DNA from: Trema orientale
Taxonomy: Eukaryota; Streptophyta; Magnoliopsida; Rosales; Cannabaceae
Length of the DNA stretch: 64,000 nucleotides
NCBI GenBank assembly: GCA_002914845.1
Contig: JXTC01000014.1
Location: forward strand, 1,452,958 to 1,516,957
Reading direction: 5' to 3'
Notes under the pieces: model-generated
What the model was told of the DNA's origin: nothing
The model's input: only the letters and a program-made list of their open reading frames with translations
Databases searched by the model: none
In this document: one piece after another, positions 24,385-37,500 of the stretch
How positions within the stretch are numbered: the stretch's first letter is position 1
Layout: every line of letters starts with the position of its first letter
Program-made: the position numbers and the translations under genes

Positions 24385-24750
24385 ATTTGGTTTACCCATT
24401 CGAATGGATGTATTTAAATAGAAATTCTAGAATGAGTTATAATTAGAATGAGAGACATTTGAATTGAAAAATATTAGAATGAGTTATAATTAGAATGAGA
24501 GCATTGGAATGGACCATTCAAAAACACCTCATTCCCTCCATTCTCATCCAAGACACAAAAAAGCCATTTTAATGGTTGATGTGACTGATGAACCATTTAA
24601 ATAGAAAAACTGAATTGTTGAAACAAACACCCATTCCAAAAGACCATTTGCATAGAAAAATTAGAATTGTTGAAACAAACACCCATCTAAATAGATTTTC
24701 CATTCCAATGGAATGGAATACTTGAAATAAAGGGGACCATTATTTATCAA
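24385..24750. repeat. Palindromic MITE family D, copy 1
   Basis: Starts tttggtttacccattcgaat and ends near ccattccaatggaatggaat acttgaaataaa, a near-inverted pair. The interior is filled with gaattgttgaaacaaacacc and agaatgagttataattagaa, each present twice. A diverged copy occupies 25,160-25,510. The hAT-like appearance is inference. Confidence 0.55.
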
Positions 24751-24790
24751 ATATTATTTCAAAATGTCATATTAAGTAAGAAAATGACTA

Positions 24791-25099
24791 CCATCGAGTG
24801 AAGTAGCCTAGATGGTTATGGGGAATGCGGCCAGGCAAAAGTCACAGATTCGAGCCGGACGAAGTTAGAGGTTTGTTGTGACTTAACTCTGCCCAATATC
24901 TGCGAGTGGAGTGCTTGCATTGTCCACTACGTGACATTGCAAATGTTAGTCACCTAACCAACTGGATACTAGATAAGACTTGAATAATGTGCTCCATCTC
25001 TTGATGGAGTAAGGCCGAAAGACCCTTAGCGAACATTCCCATTAATAAGATTCAGAGTTTCTTGAAAGAGGTTCCCCAATCCCCTTTTTATCACCAAAA
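24791..25099 (+). mobile_element. tRNA-derived SINE with target duplication
   Basis: The internal RNA polymerase III promoter is visible: A box tagcctagatgg (24,804-24,815) and B box agattcgagcc (24,846-24,856), about 30 bp apart as in tRNA genes. The body is GC-richer than the flanks and ends in a short T/A-rich tail. It is bounded by 17-bp imperfect direct repeats (24,774-24,790 aagtaagaaaatgacta and 25,100-25,116 aagtaagagaatgatta, 15 of 17 identical), the hallmark of target-primed reverse transcription. It encodes no protein. Confidence 0.82.
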
Positions 25100-25159
25100 A
25101 AGTAAGAGAATGATTATTAAACATTGTACTGACAGAAGTCTGCACATAAAATTACAAAA

Positions 25160-25510
25160 GTCTTGTTTGGTTCACTCATTTGAATGAATGTATTTAAATA
25201 AAAATTGTGGAATGAATTATAATTGAAATGTAAGACGTTTGAAGTGAAATAAAGTAGAATGTATTGTAATTAGAATAAGAGACATTAGAATGAACAATTC
25301 AAAAATACATTCTAGATTTCATTCTCAAACTCATTCAAATAGTTGATATGACATGATGGATCATTTGAATGAAAAAACTGAATTGTTGAAATAAACACCT
25401 ATTCTAAAGATCATTCAAATAGAAAAACTGTACTTGTTGAAATAAATTATTCATTGTAATAGATTTTCTACTTAAATAGAAATGTAATGAGTGAAATAAA
25501 TGTGACTAAG
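25160..25510. repeat. Palindromic MITE family D, copy 2
   Basis: Same order of blocks as 24,385-24,750: tttggttcactcatttgaat, then tgtatttaaata, gaattgttgaaataaacacc and agattttctacttaaataga. It is more diverged from a clean palindrome. Together the two copies bracket the SINE. Confidence 0.5.
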
Positions 25511-25619
25511 ATTTCTGGGACAACTCTACTTACTCATTTCTTTTCCCCTTTTTTTTTTTTAAAAAAAAGTCATCCAATCAGAGCCATCCACATGTCAAAT
25601 CGTTTATCGCCAAAACCCC

Positions 25620-25794
25620 TCTTGGGATAAAACAAGTGGCTGTGATTCTCCAAACACTGGATAGGCATTCATTGCCTGTAATCACTCGAATCCATTCCTC
25701 AAACCAAAATACACAAAACAGTAAAACTCTAACACACGCAGAGTGAGAGAGAGAGAGAGAGCAAATCAAAAGAATCCTATCAATTCATTCATCA
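25620..25794 (+). promoter_or_regulatory. ATPD upstream region with an I-box-like motif and a GA-rich leader
   Basis: A GGATAA motif (about 25,624-25,631, gggataaa) resembles the I-box of light-regulated plant promoters. A gagagagagagag tract at about 25,744-25,762 sits in the probable 5' UTR, directly before the ATPD start codon context tcatcaATGGCG. The assignment of function is inference. Confidence 0.3.
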
Positions 25795-26505
25795 ATGGCG
25801 GCTCTCCAGCAAACCCCAATCTCATTCCGCTCCAAATTCCCTCCCCCAGTCGCCGCCGTAGCGACACCCGCCAGAACCCTCTCCTTCTCCTCCCTCACCC
25901 GCCGGCGAGTCGTCCCCGCACTCCGCGGCGGGGCCCGGATGTCGGCGACGGCGGCGGCGAGCTACGCGGTGGCGCTGGCGGACGTGGCGAAGTCGAGCCA
26001 GAGCCTGGACGCGACGAGCGCGGACGTGGAGAAGATCGAGAAGGTGTTCTCGGACCCGCAGGTGTACGACTTCTTCGCGAACCCGACGATCGAGGAGGAG
26101 AAGAAGAGGAAGGTGGTGGACGAGCTGGCGGCCTCGCTGGGGCTGCAGCCGCACACGGCCAACTTCATCAACATCCTCATCGACGCCAGGCGGATCGATA
26201 TCATAAACGACGTCGTGACGGAGTTCGAGAAGGTGTACAACGGGCTGACCGACACGGAGCTGGCGGTGGTGAGCTCGGTGGTGAAGCTGGAGTCGCAGCA
26301 CCTGGCTCAGATCGCCAAGACGGTCCAGAAGCTGACTGGAGCCAAGAATGTGAGGATCAAGACCGCCACCGACCCCAGCTTGGTGGCTGGGTTCACGGTT
26401 AGGTATGGCAACTCCGGCTCCAAGCTCATTGATATGAGTGTCAAGAAACAGCTCGAGGAGATTGCTGCTCAGCTTGATTTGGGTGATATTAAGATTAATG
26501 TATGA
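25795..26505 (+). CDS. ATPD: Chloroplast ATP synthase delta subunit precursor
   Basis: Intronless frame of 236 codons. Residues 1 to about 48 form a chloroplast transit peptide rich in Ser, Arg, Pro and Ala. The mature OSCP/delta protein begins near SATAAASYAVALADVAKSSQ. The F1-binding N-terminal helical bundle includes KIEKVFSDPQVYDFFANPTI and KKRKVVDELAASLGLQPHTA. The C-terminal part contains the family signature around VRIKTATDPSLVAGFTVRYG and ends LDLGDIKINV. The subunit joins the CF1 head to the peripheral stalk of CF1Fo in the thylakoid and keeps the stator attached during ATP synthesis. Length is normal for the family. The first two thirds of the gene are far richer in G+C than anything else in the window, falling toward the 3' end. 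Confidence in identity is very high. Confidence 0.97.
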   Translation: MAALQQTPISFRSKFPPPVAAVATPARTLSFSSLTRRRVVPALRGGARMSATAAASYAVALADVAKSSQSLDATSADVEKIEKVFSDPQVYDFFANPTIEEEKKRKVVDELAASLGLQPHTANFINILIDARRIDIINDVVTEFEKVYNGLTDTELAVVSSVVKLESQHLAQIAKTVQKLTGAKNVRIKTATDPSLVAGFTVRYGNSGSKLIDMSVKKQLEEIAAQLDLGDIKINV

Positions 26506-27049
26506 TTTTCCCTTTTTGTTTTTCCTTTTTTGGGAGTAATTAATCTTTTAATTTCTCCCCTTTGTTTTTGTTTTTTTTTTTTTTTTGGGCAATCGGGTGA
26601 GTGTTGTTATATTATTATTTTTTTCTTGGGGATTTAATTGTATGAAGAAACACTTGCAATGATTATTATGATGATGGTGTATAATGTATATTGATTACTC
26701 GCTTCAATTTTTTTTTGGGGAGAAATTTGAGGGAGTCTAATTCAAGTGCCAAGAGAATTTGATTACACGCCTAGAAGTCAAAAGTACCTTTGAGCCAAAA
26801 ATATGAATTTCCATTTTTTAAGTATTTCTTTTAATTCGGCCATTTGGGTAAGAAGCTCTCTCTCTCTTTTCTTTCTTTTTTTTTCTTTTTTTTTTTTCCA
26901 TTCTATATGCTTTTTTTAAATTTATTTATATATATTTCTTTCAACTAAAAATAGGTATTGTGGGCATCAAGTTAAAAAGAAAGTTCTTTGTCAATTTCCT
27001 TTTTTAATGGAAAAGCGGATTTTATTGATTAATTTGAAGTTTGGAACTT
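26506..27049. other. ATPD 3' flank
   Basis: Probable 3' UTR followed by poly-T and CT-rich AT-biased DNA; nothing else is recognised. Confidence 0.5.
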
Positions 27050-27312
27050 TTTTTGGGTAATAAAAAGGAGAGGATGGGGCGGCAGCGTGGCAATCCTCGT
27101 GTGTGTGACCGTACGAGCATCCAATCCCGTGTTGAGAATGTTTACTGCGGGCCTTACGGGTAAGCCTTACCCCCACCGAATAGAGTAGTGTGGGTCCCAC
27201 TACAAAGAGAGTTGGGGCAGATGCCATGGAACTTAATCTTACGTTTAATCTGCGCGAACCCCTGACCTCTAAATAGCAGAAACTCCACCACTATGCTACC
27301 CCACTTGGTGGT
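27050..27312 (-). mobile_element. tRNA-derived SINE, minus orientation
   Basis: Read on the minus strand it starts near CCACCAAGTGGGGTAGCATA. It has an A box TAGCATAGTGG (27,288-27,298), an exact TRGYNNARNGG match, and a B-box-like GGGGTTCGCGC (27,252-27,262). It ends in CCTTTTTATTACCC. Flanks are near-identical direct repeats: tttgaagtttggaactt at about 27,033-27,049 and tttgaagttggaactt at 27,313-27,328. It differs in sequence from the SINE at 24,791. The 78-codon minus frame within it is accidental. Confidence 0.78.
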
Positions 27313-30300
27313 TTTGAAGTTGGAACTTAGGTAGAGGAACAGAATCCCTCATAAAGCAAGAATATAATGATCCAATTAGGAAATTTTAGTAGCATGGGCT
27401 ACTTTAGAAGTTCTCTTTTCTTAGAAGAGCAATGCTATAGGGCATCGGTGATGCCCAATACCACAATGACGTGTCTGTTTGCTACTGAATGATTTTAATT
27501 AATAAACTGTGTTTCATATGGATCCATCTAAATTATAATTATAATTAGCTAGTGACAGATTAACACATCATGTGGTAATAGGCACTATATGATGCTCTAT
27601 AGCATTATTTTTGTTAGAATAGCGAAAAGAATAAAGACTAAGATCACCTAGTCATCTATCAAAAAAAAAAAAAGACCACCTAGTCTTTGGTAGGATTACA
27701 ACGAGTAGAGTATAAGTCGGTATGTTCATTTTATTATCTGACCGACTAAAAAAAGTCGTAGTTGTATAGTTTACCCATTTACTCTCTCTTAAGAAAAATA
27801 TATAGCGTATATGTAAGTTGAGGTGTTCGCAGTCGGTTATTTGGTCGTCGATTTGAAATGTCAAAACCATTAACCAAACTATATATGTAAAATCTTATTT
27901 GATCAGTTAGGTTGGTATAAATTTTTTGAAGAAAACCAAACCATATTTAGGTAGTTTGGCCAATTTAAATTTTTTTAGGCTCGATATTTTTTCTTCTACT
28001 TTTTTAATATGCTACAAAATTCTGGCATATATAATCTAAAATTGTAATTCTGACAAAATCTAAATTTCAATCATAGCAAAAGGTGAATCTTCACTATCAA
28101 AATTGAAATAAATATCATAACTATCAACCTTAACTAACAAACAGCTTGTCACCTAAACTAAAGGAAAACATACAAGTTACAATCTAACAAATATATAAAT
28201 AAGTATGTAGGTTTAAGTTAGTAAAAAGTGTAGATAAAAGAAAAATAAATGATTTCTTTTTTGTTGGTTTTAATTGGTCGATTTGGTTGGTTTCACACCA
28301 TAAAATCATTAACTAAATCGATCAACAAAATGAGCTTTTCAAACTGACCAAATCAACCAACTTTCTAGATAACCAAATAGTTTGGTTTGGTTTGGATTAA
28401 TTGGTGTCTATAATTTGTCGATTTTTCTAAATACCTGTTGTATAAAGTATTCGAGAATAACCCATTTATTCATTAAGAACTTGAAGACAATATAGTTTTA
28501 ATTTTCAATTGTAGCATCTCTTCATACATACCATAAAATTTTTTTTTTAAATCCAACACAATTATTGAAAATTAATTATCTAAGTAAATATAATGTAAAA
28601 TAAGCATATTTTTCTTTTTTCTATATATTTGACATATTTTTGTTTACTTATTATATATATAACCATGCATTTTTAACTTTTAAGTAACATATTAATCGGG
28701 AAGAGTAGAGGCAGGTATCTCTATATTCTTACTCTACCTACACCCGCGTCATGTATTAAAGCTTGTACGTACCCATCCTCTACCCTAAATTTAAATCCTA
28801 ATAGATCGATAATAACCCTACCCATTAGGATAGGGTATTCATGGCTAAAAGAGTGAACAGACAAAGCCATCCCTACTTTAGTGTGTTGGCAAAGTGGGAT
28901 GTCCATCATGCATTTGAATCCCTACCAGGCTGTGACTACACCATTTTTTTTTTTACGTCTAACATTTTGTTTCTTCACGATTTTTTTTTTTTTTTTTTAA
29001 AAGTATTAAGATCTTTGGCAACGGCTCAAGTACCAGTCTTCTAGAGGAAAAACCAATGAGGAATTATTCATATTATAAGCATTTGTTTCCATCTGAACAA
29101 GCATCACATTCAATGGAATGGCCTCTTTCTCGTTCTTTCACGTGTTTAGTTTACACATTTAGGAAACAAATTGTAGTATCCCTCACATACTTAAATTATG
29201 AAAACAAAGCTCAAATTTTATTTCATTCTCATTCCTCTTCAAACAAATTGTGCATTTTTGACATCATAGCTGCCATATATAACAATGTCCTTCACGGTTA
29301 AATTCTTCAAGGAAACCAGAGTGATCCAGTTGTGAACTGAGCTAGGCTCCTTCCGGGGTTCATCATGCATGAGCTTGTTTTCATCAATATAAATAATTTT
29401 AAAGCAGCAACAAATATATAAAACATATAGCTTCAATAGACTTGTGGTTTCTTTTTATTGTTTTTTAAAATGAAATAAAAGGTAAAGAATTTCTCAATAT
29501 TTTTGTTTGAGAAGATTCCAACCTTTTCGTTTTAAAAAAAATAAATAAATAAACAGAAGTGTATAAAAGCAAACCCAATTCACTTCACTTGTGTCAGAGT
29601 TGTTAATCATGTTTAGCAATATCTAAAGTATTAATGAAGAATTTAAATTATGATAATGATAAAGAATAACACTTGTTTTGACTTCTAGAAGGGAACAAAA
29701 AAAGAAGAAGAATATATGTGGATTAGTCAATCAAAGTTGATAATTATCATGTTTAGCAATATCTTATGTATTAAGTTAGTGCATTTCATATAGTTTTAGA
29801 GCACTCAATGTGTGTGACACAAAAGAAAAGCAATAAGAAGAGAACCAAAGCCTCCAGCCAACAAAAAAAAAAACAAAAAAACAAAGAACCAAAGCATAGA
29901 AAATTCACTAAAAAAAAACTTTCTAGGCGTTGAAACTTGAAAGTGCTTCTAGTGGAACGAACTGGTACAAATGTCTAGGGATAAATGGCACTTCCATCTA
30001 TGGAATCTAAACAACTTGTGCGTATAGGAAATGCACATTTGCAATATATATTTTTTTTAGTAAATAATGTATTGGTCCTGCTCCAATTTTATTGGACGCC
30101 TCTTCTAATGAAGGTTTCGCATAAAATTTAGACACCCCCATGTGGTGGTCAAATTTTGAAACACATTTTTACTTTTTGACCCATGCATATTTCATTTCGT
30201 TATGAACTGCTTCTTTTAAATCGACAATTAATTGATTACATTTATATAATTTTTTTTAAAAAAAAAAACAAAACTAAACGGTGAAATTTCATCGAGTTTT

Positions 30301-31418
30301 TAAATAACTTTTCCAATTTTATCATAAATCGAGGAGTAAATGTAATTTTTTCTAAAAATTATGTCCATCCCATTTGTATCTTTAGCTTAATCCAAGAAAT
30401 GGCCAAGTCATCTACATTGACAGTTAAATATTCTAGTTATCTTTAATTTTGAAAGCATTGTAAATTATAAACATTTTTTTTGAAGCTTTTATATTATTAT
30501 ACATAAATTGGTCATTCGAACATCTCTCATCTCACATCACACACTGCTAGACCAAGCTCAATTGGCTTTGTAAATCATAAACATATTTGAGGCGTAATTA
30601 ACACATGTTTGGGACCATAAACTCTTTACTGTCTATGGTTCTACACGCTGAGGCTTTTAGTGACTGTTTTTCCTTGTTTCTCATTCTCTATACATTCCGA
30701 ACGTGTGAAACGGGGAAGTAACTGGAATCAATCAATCACTTCTCATCCGATTTTGTTCAACTTAGGGCATTCGTTAGATTTTTTGTTTTTTGTTCTTTGT
30801 TTTTTTTCTACTTTTGGTTGACTCTTTTAGGACTTTGGCCAGATTAGGTAAGTTTCAATCGGTTTTTTCTTGAGATATTCTATTTCCGTTTCTAATTTCT
30901 GTAAAGTACGTTGTTTTGGTTAACCAACTGGAATAACCAAAATACAGTCAGTCAAAACCATACCGGCCGTAATAATATCTTGCAAAGACTTCAATTTTAA
31001 AACTGTCCATTAGATTCAGCTTGTCAAGTTTTTCTTACACCCTTTAGAAATAAAATAGCTTCGTGACATTATGTGACAAAGTTTTGAAGACCAAAAATTC
31101 AAGTCCGCAGACAAAATACTCGTGTACTTCAGAAAATCCCAAAGCTTGAATAGCGTACAAGATTGGCTTAGCTGGGTTCCTTTAAGTTTTATGTACAAAA
31201 AAAACATATGAGAAATAGATAAGCTCAATGGACTAAAGATGCAGTGCACAAAAGATCAAACTGCCACAGCTTCATATATATATAAAAACAACTGGCTTTT
31301 TTCACACTGCAGCAGACAATACAAATTTGCACCTTACCAATGCGACTCATATGCACAAATGTAACGAATACAATGCAGAATGGACTTACAGGAGACATTA
31401 ATCAGATTATGGTCATTT

Positions 31419-31455
<37 letters not shown>

Positions 31456-31522
31456 GAAAACTTTTATGATTAAAAAATAAGTTGTAAGTAATTCCTTTTC
31501 TTCCACTTCTACCGTGCCAGGG
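27313..31522. other. Intergenic repeats between ATPD and SERK
   Basis: No gene recognised. A small foldback with agcaatgctatagggcatc and gatgctctatagcattattt spans about 27,425-27,612. A longer foldback with gtcggttatttggtcg- and tttggtttggtttgg-type arms spans about 27,820-28,410. Positions 28,685-28,850 look like a dispersed repeat (tctaccctaaat, cctacccattaggatagggt). The last few hundred bases include the SERK 3' UTR, with an (AAAAG)n tract at about 31,430-31,460. Confidence 0.4.
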
Positions 31523-34500
31523 TCACCTTGGACCGGATAACTCAACTGCATGCAAGTTCTCCGTTGAATCAACAATCCAATCGGAATTCGGATGAGGAGC
31601 TAGTTCCACTTCCTGGCGGAGTACTTCCACCTTTTGCCATTCATCCCATCTCTCAGCCAAGCCATCACCTTCAAGCATTCTCACCACCTCCGACATCTTC
31701 GGTCGGTCCATAGGAGAACCTTGTGTGCAGAGCAGCGCAACCTGAATAAGCTGCTCCACCTCGGCTTCTACGTAGTTGTTCTGAAGATCAGGATCTACCA
31801 GCATTTCTAACTTCTTCTCTTTCAGTAGTCCTTTCACCTGAGAAAGTTGCATGATTGTAAACAATATGAAGGAGAGAAAGAAAACAAGCATATCCACACA
31901 GATGAGACCCAAAAAGGAAATTAAGCCACACAGGACAATGTACATTTACAACTCTATTTCCCTCTCAGGGCAAATTTGCAACCGTTTTTCATGCTCACGC
32001 AATTCTACCCTTCTTAACTTTTGTACTTCTGACAGGTCTGAACTCCCACTAACATAACTAGAGACAGTACTCAATGTGTCTAAAGATTAGTTAGAGGAAC
32101 CTGGTGGATTGACCATCCACCAAGAAGAAATATAATATGCAAGATAGCTAAACCTATGATCCAGCAGATTGTGACACAAGGGCAGTAAATAGCTCCACAA
32201 AAAATTAAGAAAGGGATAGGTAAATAAAATCAGTAAAGTTCTTCAAGTAAAAAAGGAAAATTACCCAGTCAAGCAACATGACATCATCATCATTTGCAAG
32301 CCGAGCAAGATCGAAAGCCCTCTGTCCAGTGATTAGCTCCAAAAGCATGATTCCATAGCCAAAAACATCAGTTTTCTCAGAAGACTTCCCAGTAGAGAGG
32401 TACTCCGGAGCAATATGCCCAATTGTGCCTCGTACAGCAGTTGTAACATGAGTGTCCTTGTAGTCCATTAGTTTAGCCAACCCAAAGTCTCCAACAACCG
32501 CCTCAAACTCCTCATCCAGTAAAATATTTGCAGCTTTCACATCACGGTGAATAATTTTTGGGTCACAGTGATCGTGCAAATAAGAAAGACCCCTGGCAGA
32601 TCCCAATGCTATTCGCTTCCGAGTAGGCCAATCAAGAGGTAATTGGTGTGATGGCCGTTCTACAAGAATCCATAAACAAAATCAGCACACACTATGGACC
32701 TAGAAAAGTAGTTCCTTCTGGATAGTCGTGTGCTTGGCAATTTTTACCAAAAAATTTACATATAAATAGTGAAAAAAAGCAAGCAGGATTTATATGCTGC
32801 ATTGAGAGCCGAAAAATTGTAAAAATAAGGAAATGAAACCGGCTTCTCAAGAGGCAGTAAGCATCTCCATATAAATAAAGCAGCTGTACCTCTCAAGCAT
32901 GAGGCAACACTCCCATTAGCCATGTATGGATAAACAAGTAATCGTTCAGTTGGTGTCATACAGAACCCACGTAACCGAAGAAGATTACGATGCACAGCCA
33001 TACTGATCATCTCTACTTCTGTTTGAAACTGCAACTCTCCACCAGGTGTACGCTCTTCTTTCAGTCTTTTTACAGCAACCAATGAACCATCTGCAAGGCG
33101 ACCTTTGTAGACCTTACCAAATCCGCCACGTCCCAGAATGTTTTTGTTGCTAAAACTATCAGTAGCAACTTGTAATTCTCGCAGTGAAAACCTTTTAAGC
33201 TGCCCGAGATGGACTTCAGGATCCTCCTCAGCTGTAAAAGGTCGAAATAAGTGGAAATTGATCTACTAAACTCGAATTTACTGAATTTACGGTGATATCA
33301 CTTACCAGGTACATCAAAGAAAAATTCTTGTGGCTTCCTCCGACGCCACCATGCAAATGCAATAGCAGGAGCAGCAAACAGTAAAGCAGCACCAGCAGCA
33401 ACTCCACCAGCAATAGCCCCAGTCGCACTATTCCCTCCTGAAGTGGTATAAAAGATAGTAAAATACAATCATCGAAATTTAGTGAGCTCAAAGAAATTGC
33501 TACAGAACACCAACTTCAAAATTGAAACAATGGCAGAAGCCATTTCATCTATGAAATTTTACTGCACGAAATGGCACTATATACACAAAGCACTGGACAT
33601 CAATATATTTACCCTTCAAGATGAAGAAACGAAACAAAGCTCAAAAACTTTTGAACAAGTACAAATAAGATAATCCCAAGGCAGTTTGAACTTCTTTCCT
33701 TTTCTTGGAAATCATTTGAACTTCTGGTCATTGAGCTAATAAGTCTTATTAACAAAAAGTATTTAGCCCTTGTTTTCCATATAATGGGTACAAACACAAA
33801 AATCAAGACAAATAATGCTTCACACCAGCAACAGCATTTGTAAACCTAACAACCTAACAGTAAAATGAGACATACTATCATGTCATGAACAAATGCATGT
33901 TATGCAAACAAATTTTAATCATCTTTAAAAGTGTAAATTCAATAGGCAGCAACAGAAAAATAACCTGGGGTAGAAATTGGTGGTGGTGGGATAAAAGGAG
34001 GAGGAGGAGAAAATGGTGGCGATCCTGGGCAGGGGCGCCCAGTAACCGGGCCACATAGATTTAAGTTGTTAGCAAAACTGCAAAGTCATAAAACATCATA
34101 TTAAGCAAAGTTCTAACTGTCAGGGATGGTGAAAGTGAGAAAAATCAAACATTAGCTATGAACCTGATGGGAGTGAACAAAGAAAACGAGCCATTGTCCG
34201 GAACCTCCCCAGATAGTCGGTTATTTGACAGATCCCTACAGTTTGTAATGTAACATCAAGACATTAATCTTGCAATTAGGACAATATAAAACATGTGAGA
34301 AACAAAAAGGGAAGGGAGACAGAGACAGAGAGACAGTATAAATTCATATTAACTGCTACTAGTCACTTACAACACTTGCAGTGAGGTGATGTTGGTCAAC
34401 GACAAAGGGATTGGACCCGTCAAAGTGTTGTTATTAAGCCGACTATCCTTGCACAAACATTTCAAGAAAATACAATGTTAAGACCTAAAACCAGTAAAAG

Positions 34501-37500
34501 GATCATTCACAGTGTTAAGACCTGAAACCAATGAAGAGAGATCACTCATTAAAGTAAAACACGGATACCAAAACAAAGGTTGGAAACAATGAAATTAAAA
34601 AAGGGGGCCTATGCACACAACACAAACAGTGAACACAAACGGGGCAGTCTGGTTTAATGTGTAATATGTTTGAGACATGCATAAATCAATAGATTTGGTT
34701 CAATTTTATGATTTTATCTTGCATGCTTTTATTATTATTATTATTTTTAAATGATAACCAATACATATACTCTTAAATATTGATACATCCGGTTTCAACA
34801 TTTCCTGAAGTATACTTCACATGAATTTCCAAGTAATAACACTCCTTTTTTTGTCTTTCCTTTTTTTTCTTTTCCTTTTCCTTTTCCTTTTCCCTTGACA
34901 AATAATATTTTCCTTTTCTTACATAACATACATAATAAAAGAAGGTACGTTAAAATATTTTTATTCCTTCAAACTTGTTGCTTGCCCACGGGACCTAAGA
35001 AAACTCCCTATATAATCAAGCCCTTAAGCGCTCTTTTTAACACTACTCTTCATTTTGGTATTACCCCCCCCCCCCCCAACAACAAAAAAAGGAAAAAAGG
35101 GTAATAGTTGAACAAGGAATATACAAAATGGGCTTCAAGATTATTCAAGCCCTTAAGCTGCAGAGTGATAGGTAAAAATAATAATAATAATAATAATAAT
35201 TCTCAAGATAAAGATCCCAAGTATGACGTCATAGAACACAAAATACCAAAAAAAAAAAAAAGAAAAAGAAAAAGAAAGAAAGTTACAGAATTAGAATAAG
35301 ATTACTCACAGAAATCTCAATTTTGACAACTTGCCCAAAGTATCAGGGATTGGACCAGTAAAACTATTCAAATAGAGATCCAAGCTCACCAAGCTGGTCA
35401 AATTCCCCAAATCACTAGGAATTGTTCCACTAATGTTATTACTGTAAAGTTCCCTGTCATACAAATTCAGAAGGTACAAACCATAAAATTAAAACGTCAA
35501 AGCATACTGAACAGAAACCAAAAGATGCCAGAAAACCAAAACTACTATCATCAATATGACTTTATTAATTAATTCATTTACAAACTGAATAAAATTGAAA
35601 ATGAAACGCCTTTTTGGTGATGCTCTAGCATGTCAGAAACGATCAAAAGGCATCTTATATTAACCAAAATAAAAGATAAAAGAATTGGTTGACGTAAAAC
35701 AACATAAGATTCAAAGTATAAGGAAATTCCAGACATCCACTGAAAAAAATTAATCACGGTCAACCTCAGTATATTTTTTCCCGCAAAATTATTCAGAAGC
35801 ATAAGACATCCACTTAGCATAAATCGACAAAATAACCGTTATAACCAAACACCTCAAAAGACCAAACAAGTGACAAAATGTCAATTCATCCAACTATCCA
35901 AGTATAGTGGACATTCATTTTTTTGGGGAAAAAAAAAAAAACTGAACACATACTAGTAAATTCATATACATACATATACATATACATATCATGAGTATAT
36001 ACGCAATACATTTACATGATGCATTTATGATCCCATTAGCAATATTCATCAGCACGAGAGGCACAAAAACACCAAAAGATGGCAACTTCTCGAAAAAGAC
36101 GTGTCATTAGATGTCACTGACTACCATGGTTGCACTTATTGAACCAACTAATGAAGTCATAAATACATCACATAAACAGACAGCTAAAGTAATCATGAGT
36201 TTTTTTTTTTTTTTAAGTGGGACTTAACAATTGACCTCCACTTACTACAAAGAAAATAAAATAACTTACGCACCCTGGGAGTTGAACTCCCGACCTATTA
36301 CCCAATTCCCACCCCACCCCAGTGGGCCTGCTAATATAATCATGAGTTAATTATTGCAACTTTCAAGCATCAGCCAACAATCAAGATAGTGATATGTCAT
36401 ATACAAATTTAATTTGTTATTCAAAGGACATAAGCCACAATAAGATACTATCATAGAAAGAATAGAGAAATCTCCATTGCCTTGTGGGAATTTAAACATA
36501 AACATAAACATTCCATTGAGTGGTTCCATAAACCTCCTCTACTTTACAAATGGTATGCAAGATCTTAACTAGTTCTTGGAAAATTTACATTCTCAACTGT
36601 CACAATCTTTATCTAGAGAACAAGCAAAATGAACAAAATGAAGATTAGGTTCTTGTTATCCTCTCTTTTTGCTTCATTAATCTAAAAATATTCTTGATGG
36701 TTTATGTTTAAGCAGGCCAATGTATACGCATCATTTTTCTCTTTGATTGTATTCACTCACTCAAAATTTCATTCTTCCAGACTAATATTTCAAAAAGACT
36801 TTTATCAATGAATGATTTAAACTCAATACTGTCTCAAAGACAAGACTTTCCAATCAAAAGAGTTCAAGCTACCATTTAAAATGTAATAAGACTTATTTTA
36901 GTGTGTGCAAGATGCAAACCAAAGATTTATCCCACCAAGTCCGACCAATGATTATCAATTATCAGGTGATAACGGCACAGGAATATAAACTACCAAAAGA
37001 CTAAGACAAATACGGAAAGGAATGAAATCCAGCAGCAAATGAGCTTTCGAAACAAACAGAAAAAAGAATTTCCGAGTTCAAGGTCGTCTTACAAATATTG
37101 TAAATTCTTGAGCAGACCAAGCTGTGGAACAAGTTGACCAGACAAAGCGGCATTTCCTAGATCACTACACAGAATGTATTTTAGCAAAAGATGTAATACA
37201 AGAACTTGTAAAACCAATCCATTAGCAGGTATTTTGAAGCTATATAAGGCAGAAACTTACACTCGTATAACACTATTATCATTGTTGCACGTGACATGGA
37301 ACCATGTACATGGGTTTACAAGAGTAGGATCCCAACTCTGCAAAACGTTATTGGGATCCTGTAAGTTGGACCTCAGGCTATGCAAGGCATCACCTAATTC
37401 ATAGTGGGAAAAAAAAAAGTTAGGTTCTTTCTGCAAAGAATGCACATATGAAAATAATTACATATCAGAGTCCAAAGACTGCATAACCGCAGGAATGCTC

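Noticed and set aside
25743..26402. Long alternative frames (219 codons plus strand, 159 minus) across ATPD
   Set aside because: They are by-products of the GC-rich codon usage of ATPD; low-complexity Arg/Gly/Glu content and no domain.
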